Shown here piece after piece: positions 1 to 6,712 of a stretch of 57,757 bases of DNA. The stretch is from Lachnospiraceae bacterium. GTDB taxonomy: Bacteria > Bacillota > Clostridia > Lachnospirales > Lachnospiraceae. The position numbers and the translations under genes are program-made. Positions within the stretch are counted from its first letter, which is position 1; each line of letters starts with the position of its first letter. The DNA is taken from contig JAAUZX010000012.1 in the NCBI GenBank assembly GCA_014804365.1, forward strand, positions 1-57,757, read 5' to 3'. The notes beneath the pieces are model-generated. The model ran no database searches, had not been told where the DNA came from, and saw only the letters and a program-made list of their open reading frames with translations.

Positions 1-167
1 TAATGAACAAGCTGATTTATTCGCACTTCGGAGGAACATGGTCGATTCCGTTTGAGCCGATTATAATTGTTTTGCTCATTTTCGTATTGGCATGTGCCGC
101 GGCGGTGCATGCTCCGGCGAGGAGGATCAGGGAGATGGCGATTACGGAGACGGTTAATGAGTTGTAG
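1..167 (+). CDS. C-terminal end of an FtsX-like ABC transporter permease (partial)
   Basis: Only the last ~55 codons are in the window; the gene begins upstream. The visible protein has one hydrophobic segment (IIIVLLIFVLACAAAVHA) followed by the basic tail PARRIREMAITETVNEL. A last membrane helix followed by a P-A-R-R-I-R-x-M-x-I-x-E-T-x-N-E-L tail is typical of MacB/FtsX-family permeases in Firmicutes, which work with an ATPase in peptide or lipid efflux at the cytoplasmic membrane. The substrate cannot be told from this end. A hairpin terminator follows 20 bases after the stop codon, so this is the last gene of its operon. Confidence 0.7.
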   Translation, partial: MNKLIYSHFGGTWSIPFEPIIIVLLIFVLACAAAVHAPARRIREMAITETVNEL

Positions 168-186
168 GGAGGTGTTTGTGATTACT

Positions 187-227
187 AAGTGCAGAACTTC
201 GAAGTGATTCGGAGCACTGCACTTTTT
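187..227 (+). terminator. Rho-independent terminator after the permease gene
   Basis: The arms AAGTGCAG (187-194) and CTGCACTT (217-224) are perfectly complementary and are followed by a short T run. The position just behind the permease stop codon fits intrinsic termination. Confidence 0.7.
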
Positions 228-291
228 CATGTTGCAGACTTATTGGGAGCCGGAACCTCAATTATTAGACAAAATAGAAAAATGTCATAGA

Positions 292-320
292 TTGCCAAAA
301 CAATAAAGAACAACTATAAT
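292..320 (+). promoter_or_regulatory. Sigma-A type promoter for the GGDEF-EAL gene
   Basis: TTGCCA at 292-297 and a perfect TATAAT at 315-320 are 17 bases apart. They lie about 155 bases upstream of the GGDEF-EAL start codon in the same orientation, leaving a long leader in which I see no riboswitch fold. Assigned by eye. Confidence 0.55.
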
Positions 321-477
321 ATATTGTGAAAAAGTTATGGATACATAATAAGTAGAAGGACAAGAAACAATTTCAAATCCATGGGTTCAGGCAGTGGAAA
401 TACATGTCACTATCATGGATATGGCAATAGTAGCCGGAAAAATCAGGTTGTAAAGCTAGAGAGGTGTGGGGATTAGT

Positions 478-2139
478 ATGAGTGATGTTTTCAATAATGA
501 ATTGTTTGAAGCGTTTGCGTCTGCATCTGATAATGTTTACATCTATGTATGTGATATGAAGACAGATATTTCCCGCTGGTCCAAAGCAGCTGTGGATTAT
601 TTCGGGTTGGAGGGGGAATACCTGAAAGATGCGGCGAATGTATGGGCGAGGCATATATATCCGGATGACTTGACGGTTTATACGGAGGATATCACAGGTG
701 TGTTCTCCGGCAAAAAGAAATATCATGACTGCCAATACAGAGCGAGGAATGCAGCGGGTACATATGTGTGGGTGGAATGCAAGGGCAGCGTGATCAGGGA
801 TGCGGAAGGAAATCCTATCATTTTTGCAGGACTTATGACAAGAATAGACGGGCAGAGCAAATACGATTCTCTAACCGGACTTTTGACAACGCAGGAGATG
901 CACTATTTCGACTTTGCTTCACAGTCCGGAATGGCTCTGTTGATCGGTATGGATGGATTCCGGAAAATTATAAGTAACTACGGATATAACACCGGGGATG
1001 AGATTTTAATCAAATTTTCGAGGGAGATAAGCGGTTTATGTAATCCCGGATGGAAAGTACTGCGGTTTAGCGGAGATGAATTCCTTGTTCTTGCCTTTGG
1101 CTCAAATCTGCAGGAAGTGACGGATTTTTATGAGAAAATATGTGGGGAAGCAGATGTTTTGAAATTAGAAGACGGGCGGAAGGTTGGAATTTCCATATCG
1201 GCCGGCGGAGTGCTGTTTCCTCAGGATGCGGACAGCAGAGAAGTTCTTATCAATAAACTGGAACACTCGCTGGAGTATGCCAAGAACAACCGGAGAGGAA
1301 ACCTCGTTTTTTTCTCGGAAGAGATTGCCGAAAAACATGAGAGAGGACTGGTTTTGCGGGAAGATCTCAAGCAGTCCATTAAAAATGAATTTAAAGGGTT
1401 TGAATTGTTCTTCCAGCCGTTCATTAATCCGGCTGTCGGTACGATTGCAGGCTGTGAATGTCTTCTGCGCTGGAAAGGTGAAAGAATTAAAGATTCCTAT
1501 CCGATGGAGTTTATTAAGGTTTTAGAGGATTACGGCGATATTAATGAAGTAGGCTTCTGGGTTATGGAGCAGGCGATCAGGCAGCAGACGGCATGGCGCG
1601 ATATATACGGAGAACTGCAAGTAAGCTTTAATGTATCTTATCAGCAGCTTTTAGACGAGACCTTTGAGGAAAGAGCGATTTCCTGTGCGGAAAAGTATGG
1701 AGTTAATCCCAAATATATCATTATAGAGCTTACGGAAAGCTGCCAGGTAGAAGCACCGAAAGAACTTGCGGCCATGTTTGGCAGGCTACGGGAGCACGGC
1801 TTTAAAATAGCGTTGGATGATTTCGGAACGGCGTATGCTTCTATGGAGATGTTAAAATGGCTTCCTGTGGATTATATTAAAGTGGAGCATTCTTTTATCA
1901 GGGAACTTGCGCAGCCGGGACACGACGTAGATTATGTCATTGTTGACAGTCTGCTGGAAATGTGCAGGCGCTTGGGATATCATTCTATTATTGAAGGTGT
2001 GGAAGATGGTAAAGTGGCGGATATTGTTGGGGATTTGAATGCTACGCTGCTGCAGGGGTATCATTATTCGCGGCCTGTTTGCCGGAAGGATTTTGAGAGG
2101 TTGTTGGATGAGGATAAGGAACGGGGGAAGGGAGATTAA
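478..2139 (+). CDS. PAS-GGDEF-EAL cyclic-di-GMP signalling protein
   Basis: The 553-residue protein is soluble, with no membrane segment. A PAS-like sensor fills about residues 15-125, including the WVECKGSVIRDAEGNP stretch typical of PAS cores. A GGDEF domain follows at about 130-285 with the active-site variant SGDEF at 198-202, and an EAL domain at about 297-545. The EAL signature reads ECLLRW at 327-332, so the first metal-binding Glu is kept although Ala is Cys. Other catalytic residues are visible: FNVS, ELTES, LDDFG at 446-450, IKVE and EGVED. It is therefore probably a working phosphodiesterase, possibly with cyclase activity. I chose ATG 478 because GAGGTG at 461-466 is well spaced; a GTG at 466 in the same frame would overlap that site. 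Confidence 0.9.
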   Translation: MSDVFNNELFEAFASASDNVYIYVCDMKTDISRWSKAAVDYFGLEGEYLKDAANVWARHIYPDDLTVYTEDITGVFSGKKKYHDCQYRARNAAGTYVWVECKGSVIRDAEGNPIIFAGLMTRIDGQSKYDSLTGLLTTQEMHYFDFASQSGMALLIGMDGFRKIISNYGYNTGDEILIKFSREISGLCNPGWKVLRFSGDEFLVLAFGSNLQEVTDFYEKICGEADVLKLEDGRKVGISISAGGVLFPQDADSREVLINKLEHSLEYAKNNRRGNLVFFSEEIAEKHERGLVLREDLKQSIKNEFKGFELFFQPFINPAVGTIAGCECLLRWKGERIKDSYPMEFIKVLEDYGDINEVGFWVMEQAIRQQTAWRDIYGELQVSFNVSYQQLLDETFEERAISCAEKYGVNPKYIIIELTESCQVEAPKELAAMFGRLREHGFKIALDDFGTAYASMEMLKWLPVDYIKVEHSFIRELAQPGHDVDYVIVDSLLEMCRRLGYHSIIEGVEDGKVADIVGDLNATLLQGYHYSRPVCRKDFERLLDEDKERGKGD

Positions 2140-2190
2140 TGAAGAGTTTTTTTGTGAAATTTGAAGACGGAGATTTTGGAGAGAAATCAT

Positions 2191-2289
2191 ATTGCCAATT
2201 ATACCGTTGAGAATAATGCTACGGTGAGACAGACTGCGAAAGGGTTTGGGATTAGTAAGAGTATGGTACATATGGCAGTAACAAAATAG
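2191..2289 (+). pseudogene. Remnant of a duplicated spoIIID gene
   Basis: In the frame starting at 2191 the translation contains NNATVRQTAKGFGISKS, then MVHMAVTK and a stop. This closely matches the N-terminal helix-turn-helix part of the intact SpoIIID at 22632 (NNATVRQTAKEFGISKS, then TVHKDVT). Similarity is also strong at the DNA level and ends abruptly on both sides. There is no start codon and the C-terminal half is absent, so this is a non-functional partial copy. It lies between the GGDEF-EAL gene and the MNT-HEPN module, which suggests a recombination scar. Confidence 0.75.
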
Positions 2290-2372
2290 AGTGGTGTGGG
2301 TAATAGAATAGAAAATAGTATGAGGGTATTAGGAAGGCGAAAGATCTTTCAAATATCCTTTTTGCTTTTTTA

Positions 2373-2429
2373 TTGTGAAATAAAAAGATTGAGGGTATAA
2401 TCAAATCGGGAATACTCGAAGAAGAGTAT
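2373..2429 (+). promoter_or_regulatory. Promoter and possible operator of the MNT-HEPN module
   Basis: TTGTGA at 2373-2378 and TATAAT at 2396-2401 have ideal 17-base spacing. Just downstream, ATACTC (2412-2417) and GAGTAT (2424-2429) form an inverted repeat with a 6-base spacer. A palindrome beside the transcription start is where an autorepressing toxin-antitoxin complex would bind. GGGAGGA at 2447-2453 is the ribosome binding site of the first gene. Confidence 0.5.
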
Positions 2430-2460
2430 AAAATAGAACGTTTTCGGGAGGAACTCTGAG

Positions 2461-2790
2461 ATGTTATCTGCAGATATGAGGGAAGAATTGGTACGGGGAT
2501 TGCTTAGTATCTTTCAAAATAATATTTCTATGATTATTTTATATGGTTCGATGGCAAGAAATGAGGCAACGGATGAGAGTGACATTGATATTGCGATTAT
2601 TGTGAAGAACCAGATGGACGATGATACGAAAAGACAGTTTGTCAGCTGGGCCGCCGATATGGATATTCGTTATGAAAGAGTATTTTCAATCGTGGATATA
2701 CAGGAAAGCAATATGATGAAATGGGAGAAGGTTTTACCGTTTTATCGGAATATTCGTGAGGAGGGAGTCGTTCTATGGAGGGCAGCTTAA
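2461..2790 (+). CDS. MNT-type nucleotidyltransferase, antitoxin of an MNT-HEPN pair
   Basis: The 109-residue protein has the minimal nucleotidyltransferase signature: LYGSMAR followed by SDIDIAI, giving the G-S and D-x-D metal-binding residues. In characterised MntA/HepT systems such a protein neutralises the HEPN RNase by adding AMP to it. The length is normal for a single-domain MNT protein. Its 3' end overlaps the next gene by 16 bases, so the two are translationally coupled, as expected of an antitoxin-toxin operon. Its function in this organism is inferred from family and layout. Confidence 0.85.
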   Translation: MLSADMREELVRGLLSIFQNNISMIILYGSMARNEATDESDIDIAIIVKNQMDDDTKRQFVSWAADMDIRYERVFSIVDIQESNMMKWEKVLPFYRNIREEGVVLWRAA

Positions 2791-3173
2791 AGGAGTTGGC
2801 AGGATATCGTTTGGAAAGAGCCAAAGAAATGCTGTCGGCAGCGGAAAGCAATTTGGAGATAGGGCAGTATAAGACTTCTTTGAACAGATCATATTATGCT
2901 GTTTTCCATGCAATGCGTTCGGCTAATGCTCTGAAAGAATATGATTCATCCAAACACTCAGGAGTGATAGCATATTTTACGAAAGAGTATTTAAAAACAG
3001 AGATTTTGGATAGAGGATTGGCGGTTATCATAAAAGACAGTTCTCTTTGTAGGGAAAAGTCGGATTATGATGATTTTTATGTTGCAGGAAAAGTGGAAGC
3101 GGAAGAGCAGTTTAAAAATGCGAAATATTTCGTGCAGAAAATTGAAGATTATATAAATATCGTAAATAGATAA
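2775..3173 (+). CDS. HEPN-domain protein, putative toxin of the MNT-HEPN pair
   Basis: The 132-residue, mostly helical protein carries NRSYYAVFHAMRSA, the conserved HEPN core with an Arg and a His six residues apart, equivalent to the R-x(4-6)-H motif of HEPN RNases. Such proteins cleave RNA when not held in check by the nucleotidyltransferase partner. It begins inside the MNT gene (16-base overlap). Other members of this HEPN subgroup act as accessory proteins to nucleotidyltransferases in antibiotic modification, so toxin activity is likely but not certain. An unannotated 157-base gap follows, ending in the restriction operon promoter. Confidence 0.8.
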   Translation: MEGSLKELAGYRLERAKEMLSAAESNLEIGQYKTSLNRSYYAVFHAMRSANALKEYDSSKHSGVIAYFTKEYLKTEILDRGLAVIIKDSSLCREKSDYDDFYVAGKVEAEEQFKNAKYFVQKIEDYINIVNR

Positions 3174-3242
3174 TTATAGAAGGGGAGCATTGTTTGGTAA
3201 AAAAAACGCTGTTTGCGGATGGGTACTGCAGATGGCGTTTTT

Positions 3243-3316
3243 GTAATTTAATTAAATTACGTGTTGACAGTTGCAGTGGAGAGAAGTATAGTTATATTGT
3301 AATTTAACTCAATTAC
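3243..3316 (+). promoter_or_regulatory. Restriction operon promoter bracketed by twin palindromic operators
   Basis: A perfect 18-bp palindrome, GTAATTTAATTAAATTAC, lies at 3243-3260. A near copy, GTAATTTAACTCAATTAC, lies at 3299-3316 (7 of 9 arm pairs kept). Between them is a strong promoter: TTGACA 3264-3269, 17 bases, TATAGT 3287-3292. The second copy covers the expected transcription start and ends 5 bases before the ribosome binding site AGGAG (3321-3325). Palindrome centres are 56 bp apart, a geometry suited to repression by one regulator bound at both sites. No regulator gene is adjacent, so the binding protein is unknown. Confidence 0.7.
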
Positions 3317-3330
3317 CAAAAGGAGATCTA

Positions 3331-3858
3331 ATGGAATCAATAGCCTTAAATGAGATTATACAGTTTACATTAGGTAAAAACCCTACACGAATAAGAGAGC
3401 AAGCAGATGAGATATATAGTCAAGAGGATTTTGAGAAAGATCTGCACTGTATTAATACAACGAAAGAGGGTATGGGCTGTATCATAAATTTAATAAAATC
3501 AAAATGTTCTCCGATTTCAGAACAGACAGAAGTGAAATGTATTACATCAAATTTCCTTCGATGTAATTTTGATACTGGAAAAATCTATCCTTGGTTTTTT
3601 TGCTATCAATTTAACGAAGGGGAAGACTTTGAGCAACAGATAGAGATGTATCATCAGGGAACAACTTTGAGCGTAAAAAAACTGAATATTAAAACTATCG
3701 GAGAATTAAAGATTAATCTGCCAGATTTAGAAAAACAAAGAATAATAGGCAATCTATACAGGCAGTCAATGATACAGAGTGACTTAATGATAAGGCAGGC
3801 AGAGAATATAAGAAAATTTACAATAGCATTGCTACATAAAATGGAGGAAAATCAATAA
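3331..3858 (+). CDS. Half-length type I restriction specificity (HsdS-like) protein
   Basis: This 175-residue protein has one target-recognition-like region followed by a helical spacer. The stretch LNIKTIGELKINLPDLEKQRIIGNLY is split in a way typical of HsdS (a recognition domain ending in INLP-x-LEKQ-x-I), and the tail IRKFTIALLHKMEEN resembles the HsdS conserved helix end. A full HsdS has two such units and about 400 residues, so this is a half subunit. Its stop codon overlaps the hsdM start (TAATG), so it is the first gene of the restriction operon. Half subunits can dimerise to give symmetric recognition sites; alternatively it could modulate complex assembly. Confidence 0.7.
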   Translation: MESIALNEIIQFTLGKNPTRIREQADEIYSQEDFEKDLHCINTTKEGMGCIINLIKSKCSPISEQTEVKCITSNFLRCNFDTGKIYPWFFCYQFNEGEDFEQQIEMYHQGTTLSVKKLNIKTIGELKINLPDLEKQRIIGNLYRQSMIQSDLMIRQAENIRKFTIALLHKMEENQ

Positions 3859-5453
3859 TGGCCGAAGGAAAAGACTTATTACAGGTACTATGGAGCGGAG
3901 CAGACGTACTCAGGGGTAAAATGGATGCAAATGAGTACAAGACATATCTTTTGGGATTGGTTTTTTATAAATATTTGTCGGATTCGTATCTCGCAAAAGT
4001 GTATGATCTACTTAAGGACGAAAGCCCGGATAGCCTTGAAGAAGCGCAACGCGTGTACGAAGAAGCAATAGAATCAGAAGATGCCGAGGATTTGTTGGGG
4101 GAGATAAAGGAATCAAAGCATTATACGCTTGATCCCGACATGACTTATATAAGCATGTTAAAGACGGCTAAAAATAATTCTTTTAATAGAGAGAAGCTGC
4201 AGGCGGCTTTTAATCGGATAGAGGAGTCTGACGAGCTATTCAATGGCTTATTTGCAGATGTGGATTTGTATTCTAATCGGCTTGGTACGGGTGATCAGAA
4301 GCAGAGCGCTACGATTGCGGAAGTCATCAAGGTATTGGATGGTGTAGATATTATACATACAGAAGGGGATGTCCTCGGTAACGCATATGAGTATCTGATA
4401 GGCCAGTTTGCATCTGAAACAGGCAAAAAGGCCGGAGAATTTTATACGCCGCATGGACCTGCACAGATTCTTTGCAGGATTGCCATATCCGGTCAGGAAG
4501 GAAAAAAGGGATTACAGGTATACGATCCGTGTATGGGGTCTGGCTCGTTGATGCTTAGTTGTAGGAATTATTCAAAAGAGCCTGATTACATTAAATACTA
4601 TGGTCAGGAGCTCATGCCGTCAACTTATAATCTGGCGCGTATGAATATGTTTCTGCATGGTGTCCTGCCCGAAAATCAGCACTTGCGTAATGGAGATACT
4701 CTCGATGCCGACTGGCCGACAGATGAAGAGACTGAGTTTGATGTTGTGACGATGAATCCGCCTTATTCGGCTAATTGGTCTGCCGCAGAGGGATTCAAAC
4801 AGGATGAGCGGTTTATGGATTATGGGGGTAAACTTGCCCCTAAATCAAAAGCAGACTATGCCTTTTTATTACATGGTTTCTATCATTTAAAGCAGACAGG
4901 TACGATGGCCATTGTCCTTCCGCATGGCGTTTTATTTAGAGGCGCGGCGGAAGGTGCGATCAGGGAGACGCTTCTTCAGAATGGTTCGATCTATGCGGTT
5001 ATTGGGCTTCCCTCTAATATGTTTTATAATACCTCTATTCCTACATGCATTGTGGTATTAAAAAAGCACAGGGAAGGGCGTGATGTACTATTTATTGATG
5101 CGTCTAAGCTCTATGAAAAAGAGAAGAAGCAGAATGTCATGCGTGAGGAACATATCGACAGAGTGTTGGAATTATATCATGACAGAAAAACTGTTGATAA
5201 AGTGTCTTTTCTTGCATCTTTCGAGGATATCAAAGCGAATGACTATAATCTGAATATTCCCAGATATGTAGATACCAGTGAGGAAGAGCCGGAAGTGGAT
5301 CTCAAGCAGCTTTCCGGGGTTATAAGGGAGACAAATAGAGCCATTAAAGCCGGAAATGATGATTTGCTTGAAATGCTTGGGGAATTAACTTTTGCAAATC
5401 CTGACACGAGGAATGCTGTTGAGGAATTTATCAGCGTTCTTAAGGAGGTGTGA
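3858..5453 (+). CDS. hsdM: Type I restriction-modification DNA methyltransferase subunit M
   Basis: The 531-residue N6-adenine methyltransferase has the N-terminal helical HsdM domain (about 1-140) and the methylase fold. The SAM-binding motif I is DPCMGSGSL at 223-231 and the catalytic motif IV is NPPY at 300-303. The length is normal for HsdM. Together with HsdS it methylates adenines in the recognition sequence and, with HsdR, forms the restriction complex. It starts on the last base of the preceding stop codon and its stop overlaps the hsdS ribosome-binding region, so the whole operon is tightly coupled. Confidence 0.95.
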   Translation: MAEGKDLLQVLWSGADVLRGKMDANEYKTYLLGLVFYKYLSDSYLAKVYDLLKDESPDSLEEAQRVYEEAIESEDAEDLLGEIKESKHYTLDPDMTYISMLKTAKNNSFNREKLQAAFNRIEESDELFNGLFADVDLYSNRLGTGDQKQSATIAEVIKVLDGVDIIHTEGDVLGNAYEYLIGQFASETGKKAGEFYTPHGPAQILCRIAISGQEGKKGLQVYDPCMGSGSLMLSCRNYSKEPDYIKYYGQELMPSTYNLARMNMFLHGVLPENQHLRNGDTLDADWPTDEETEFDVVTMNPPYSANWSAAEGFKQDERFMDYGGKLAPKSKADYAFLLHGFYHLKQTGTMAIVLPHGVLFRGAAEGAIRETLLQNGSIYAVIGLPSNMFYNTSIPTCIVVLKKHREGRDVLFIDASKLYEKEKKQNVMREEHIDRVLELYHDRKTVDKVSFLASFEDIKANDYNLNIPRYVDTSEEEPEVDLKQLSGVIRETNRAIKAGNDDLLEMLGELTFANPDTRNAVEEFISVLKEV

Positions 5454-5455
5454 TA

Positions 5456-6709
5456 ATGGCAGATACACCTAAAGTAAGGTTCAAAGGGTTTACTGGTGCT
5501 TGGGAACAGCGTAAGGTTAGGTGGCTTATAAATGAAGGCATTATAGAAGCTCCAATGGATGGCAATCATGGAGAAAAACATCCAACAGTGAGTGAATATG
5601 TTTCAGATGGAATTCCGTTTCTTATGGCTTCTGATATTCATAATGGAAAAGCGGATGTTTACCATTGTAAATATATAACAAAAGAAAGGGCAAATAAACT
5701 TGATAAGGGGTTTGCCAAGGATGGAGATGTTTTAATTACACATAAAGCAACAATAGGGGAAGTCGCCATTCTTCAAGGGTTGAAGACAGAATACGCTGTA
5801 TTAACGCCACAAGTAACATACTATAGAATTCAAGATGAGAGCCGATTAAATCAAAAATACTTGTATGCTTATTTTAATTCAGAGGAATTTCAAAACGATT
5901 TAAAGACAAAAGCAGCTCAGTCCACAAGACCATATATTGGAATATCAGCTCAACAGAATTTAATAATAAAATTTCCGCTAAATGTAAGGGAGCAGGAACA
6001 AATTGGAGCATATTTTGCAAGCCTCGACCACCTTATCACCCTTCATCAGCGTAAATGTGACGAGACAAAAGAACTAAAGAAATATATGCTACAAAAAATG
6101 TTTCCTCAAAAAGGAAAGAAAATTCCAGAAATTCGATTTAACGGATTTATTGATGAGTGGGAACAGCGTAAGTTGGGTGCACTTGCTATATTCAATCCTA
6201 AGGCTGACATTCCCGACATATTCGAATATGTTGATTTGGAAGCGGTAGTTGGAACTGAAATGCTAGCGCATAGGACAGAAGAAAAGCGCACAGCACCTTC
6301 AAGAGCGCAGCGTTTGGCACAATATGGTGACCTGTTTTATCAAACTGTCCGTCCATATCAAAAAAACAATTATTTGTTTGAAAAACCCGATAAACATTAT
6401 GTTTTTTCAACAGGATATGCACAAATGCGCCCCGTTGTAGATGGACGGTTTCTGCTTAGCCTTGTTCAGAATGAGCATTTTGTTAAGATTGTTTTAGATA
6501 ATTGCACAGGCACAAGTTACCCTGCAATTAACTCAAATGATTTAGCCAATATTGAAGTGTATTCTCCAATAAGCACCGACGAACAGAAACTAATAGGTGA
6601 GTTTTTCAAAGGGTTTGACAACCTTATTACCCTCCACCAACGTAAATATGATCAACTAAAAGAAGTAAAGAAGTTCATGCTACAGAATATGTTTCCACAG
6701 AAAGGATAA
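5456..6709 (+). CDS. hsdS: Type I restriction specificity subunit S
   Basis: The 417-residue protein has the classic two-unit HsdS layout. Unit 1 starts with RFKGFTGAWEQRK and ends with LITLHQRKCDETKELKKYML; unit 2 starts with RFNGFIDEWEQRK and ends with LITLHQRKYDQLKEVKKFML. Each unit contains a variable target-recognition domain, and the repeated helices form the spacer that sets the distance between half sites. The repeats are visible in the DNA too and could allow domain shuffling. ATG 5456 is chosen because AAGGAGG at 5442-5448 is 7 bases upstream; the gene starts 2 bases after the hsdM stop. Confidence 0.93.
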   Translation: MADTPKVRFKGFTGAWEQRKVRWLINEGIIEAPMDGNHGEKHPTVSEYVSDGIPFLMASDIHNGKADVYHCKYITKERANKLDKGFAKDGDVLITHKATIGEVAILQGLKTEYAVLTPQVTYYRIQDESRLNQKYLYAYFNSEEFQNDLKTKAAQSTRPYIGISAQQNLIIKFPLNVREQEQIGAYFASLDHLITLHQRKCDETKELKKYMLQKMFPQKGKKIPEIRFNGFIDEWEQRKLGALAIFNPKADIPDIFEYVDLEAVVGTEMLAHRTEEKRTAPSRAQRLAQYGDLFYQTVRPYQKNNYLFEKPDKHYVFSTGYAQMRPVVDGRFLLSLVQNEHFVKIVLDNCTGTSYPAINSNDLANIEVYSPISTDEQKLIGEFFKGFDNLITLHQRKYDQLKEVKKFMLQNMFPQKG

Positions 6710-6712
6710 CTT

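Noticed and set aside
373-735. Minus-strand reading frame overlapping the GGDEF-EAL gene
   Set aside because: It lies opposite a well-supported gene and has no ribosome binding site or family features.
3331-6709. Phase-variable inverting hsdS locus
   Set aside because: No long inverted repeats shared by the two specificity genes and no recombinase nearby were seen.
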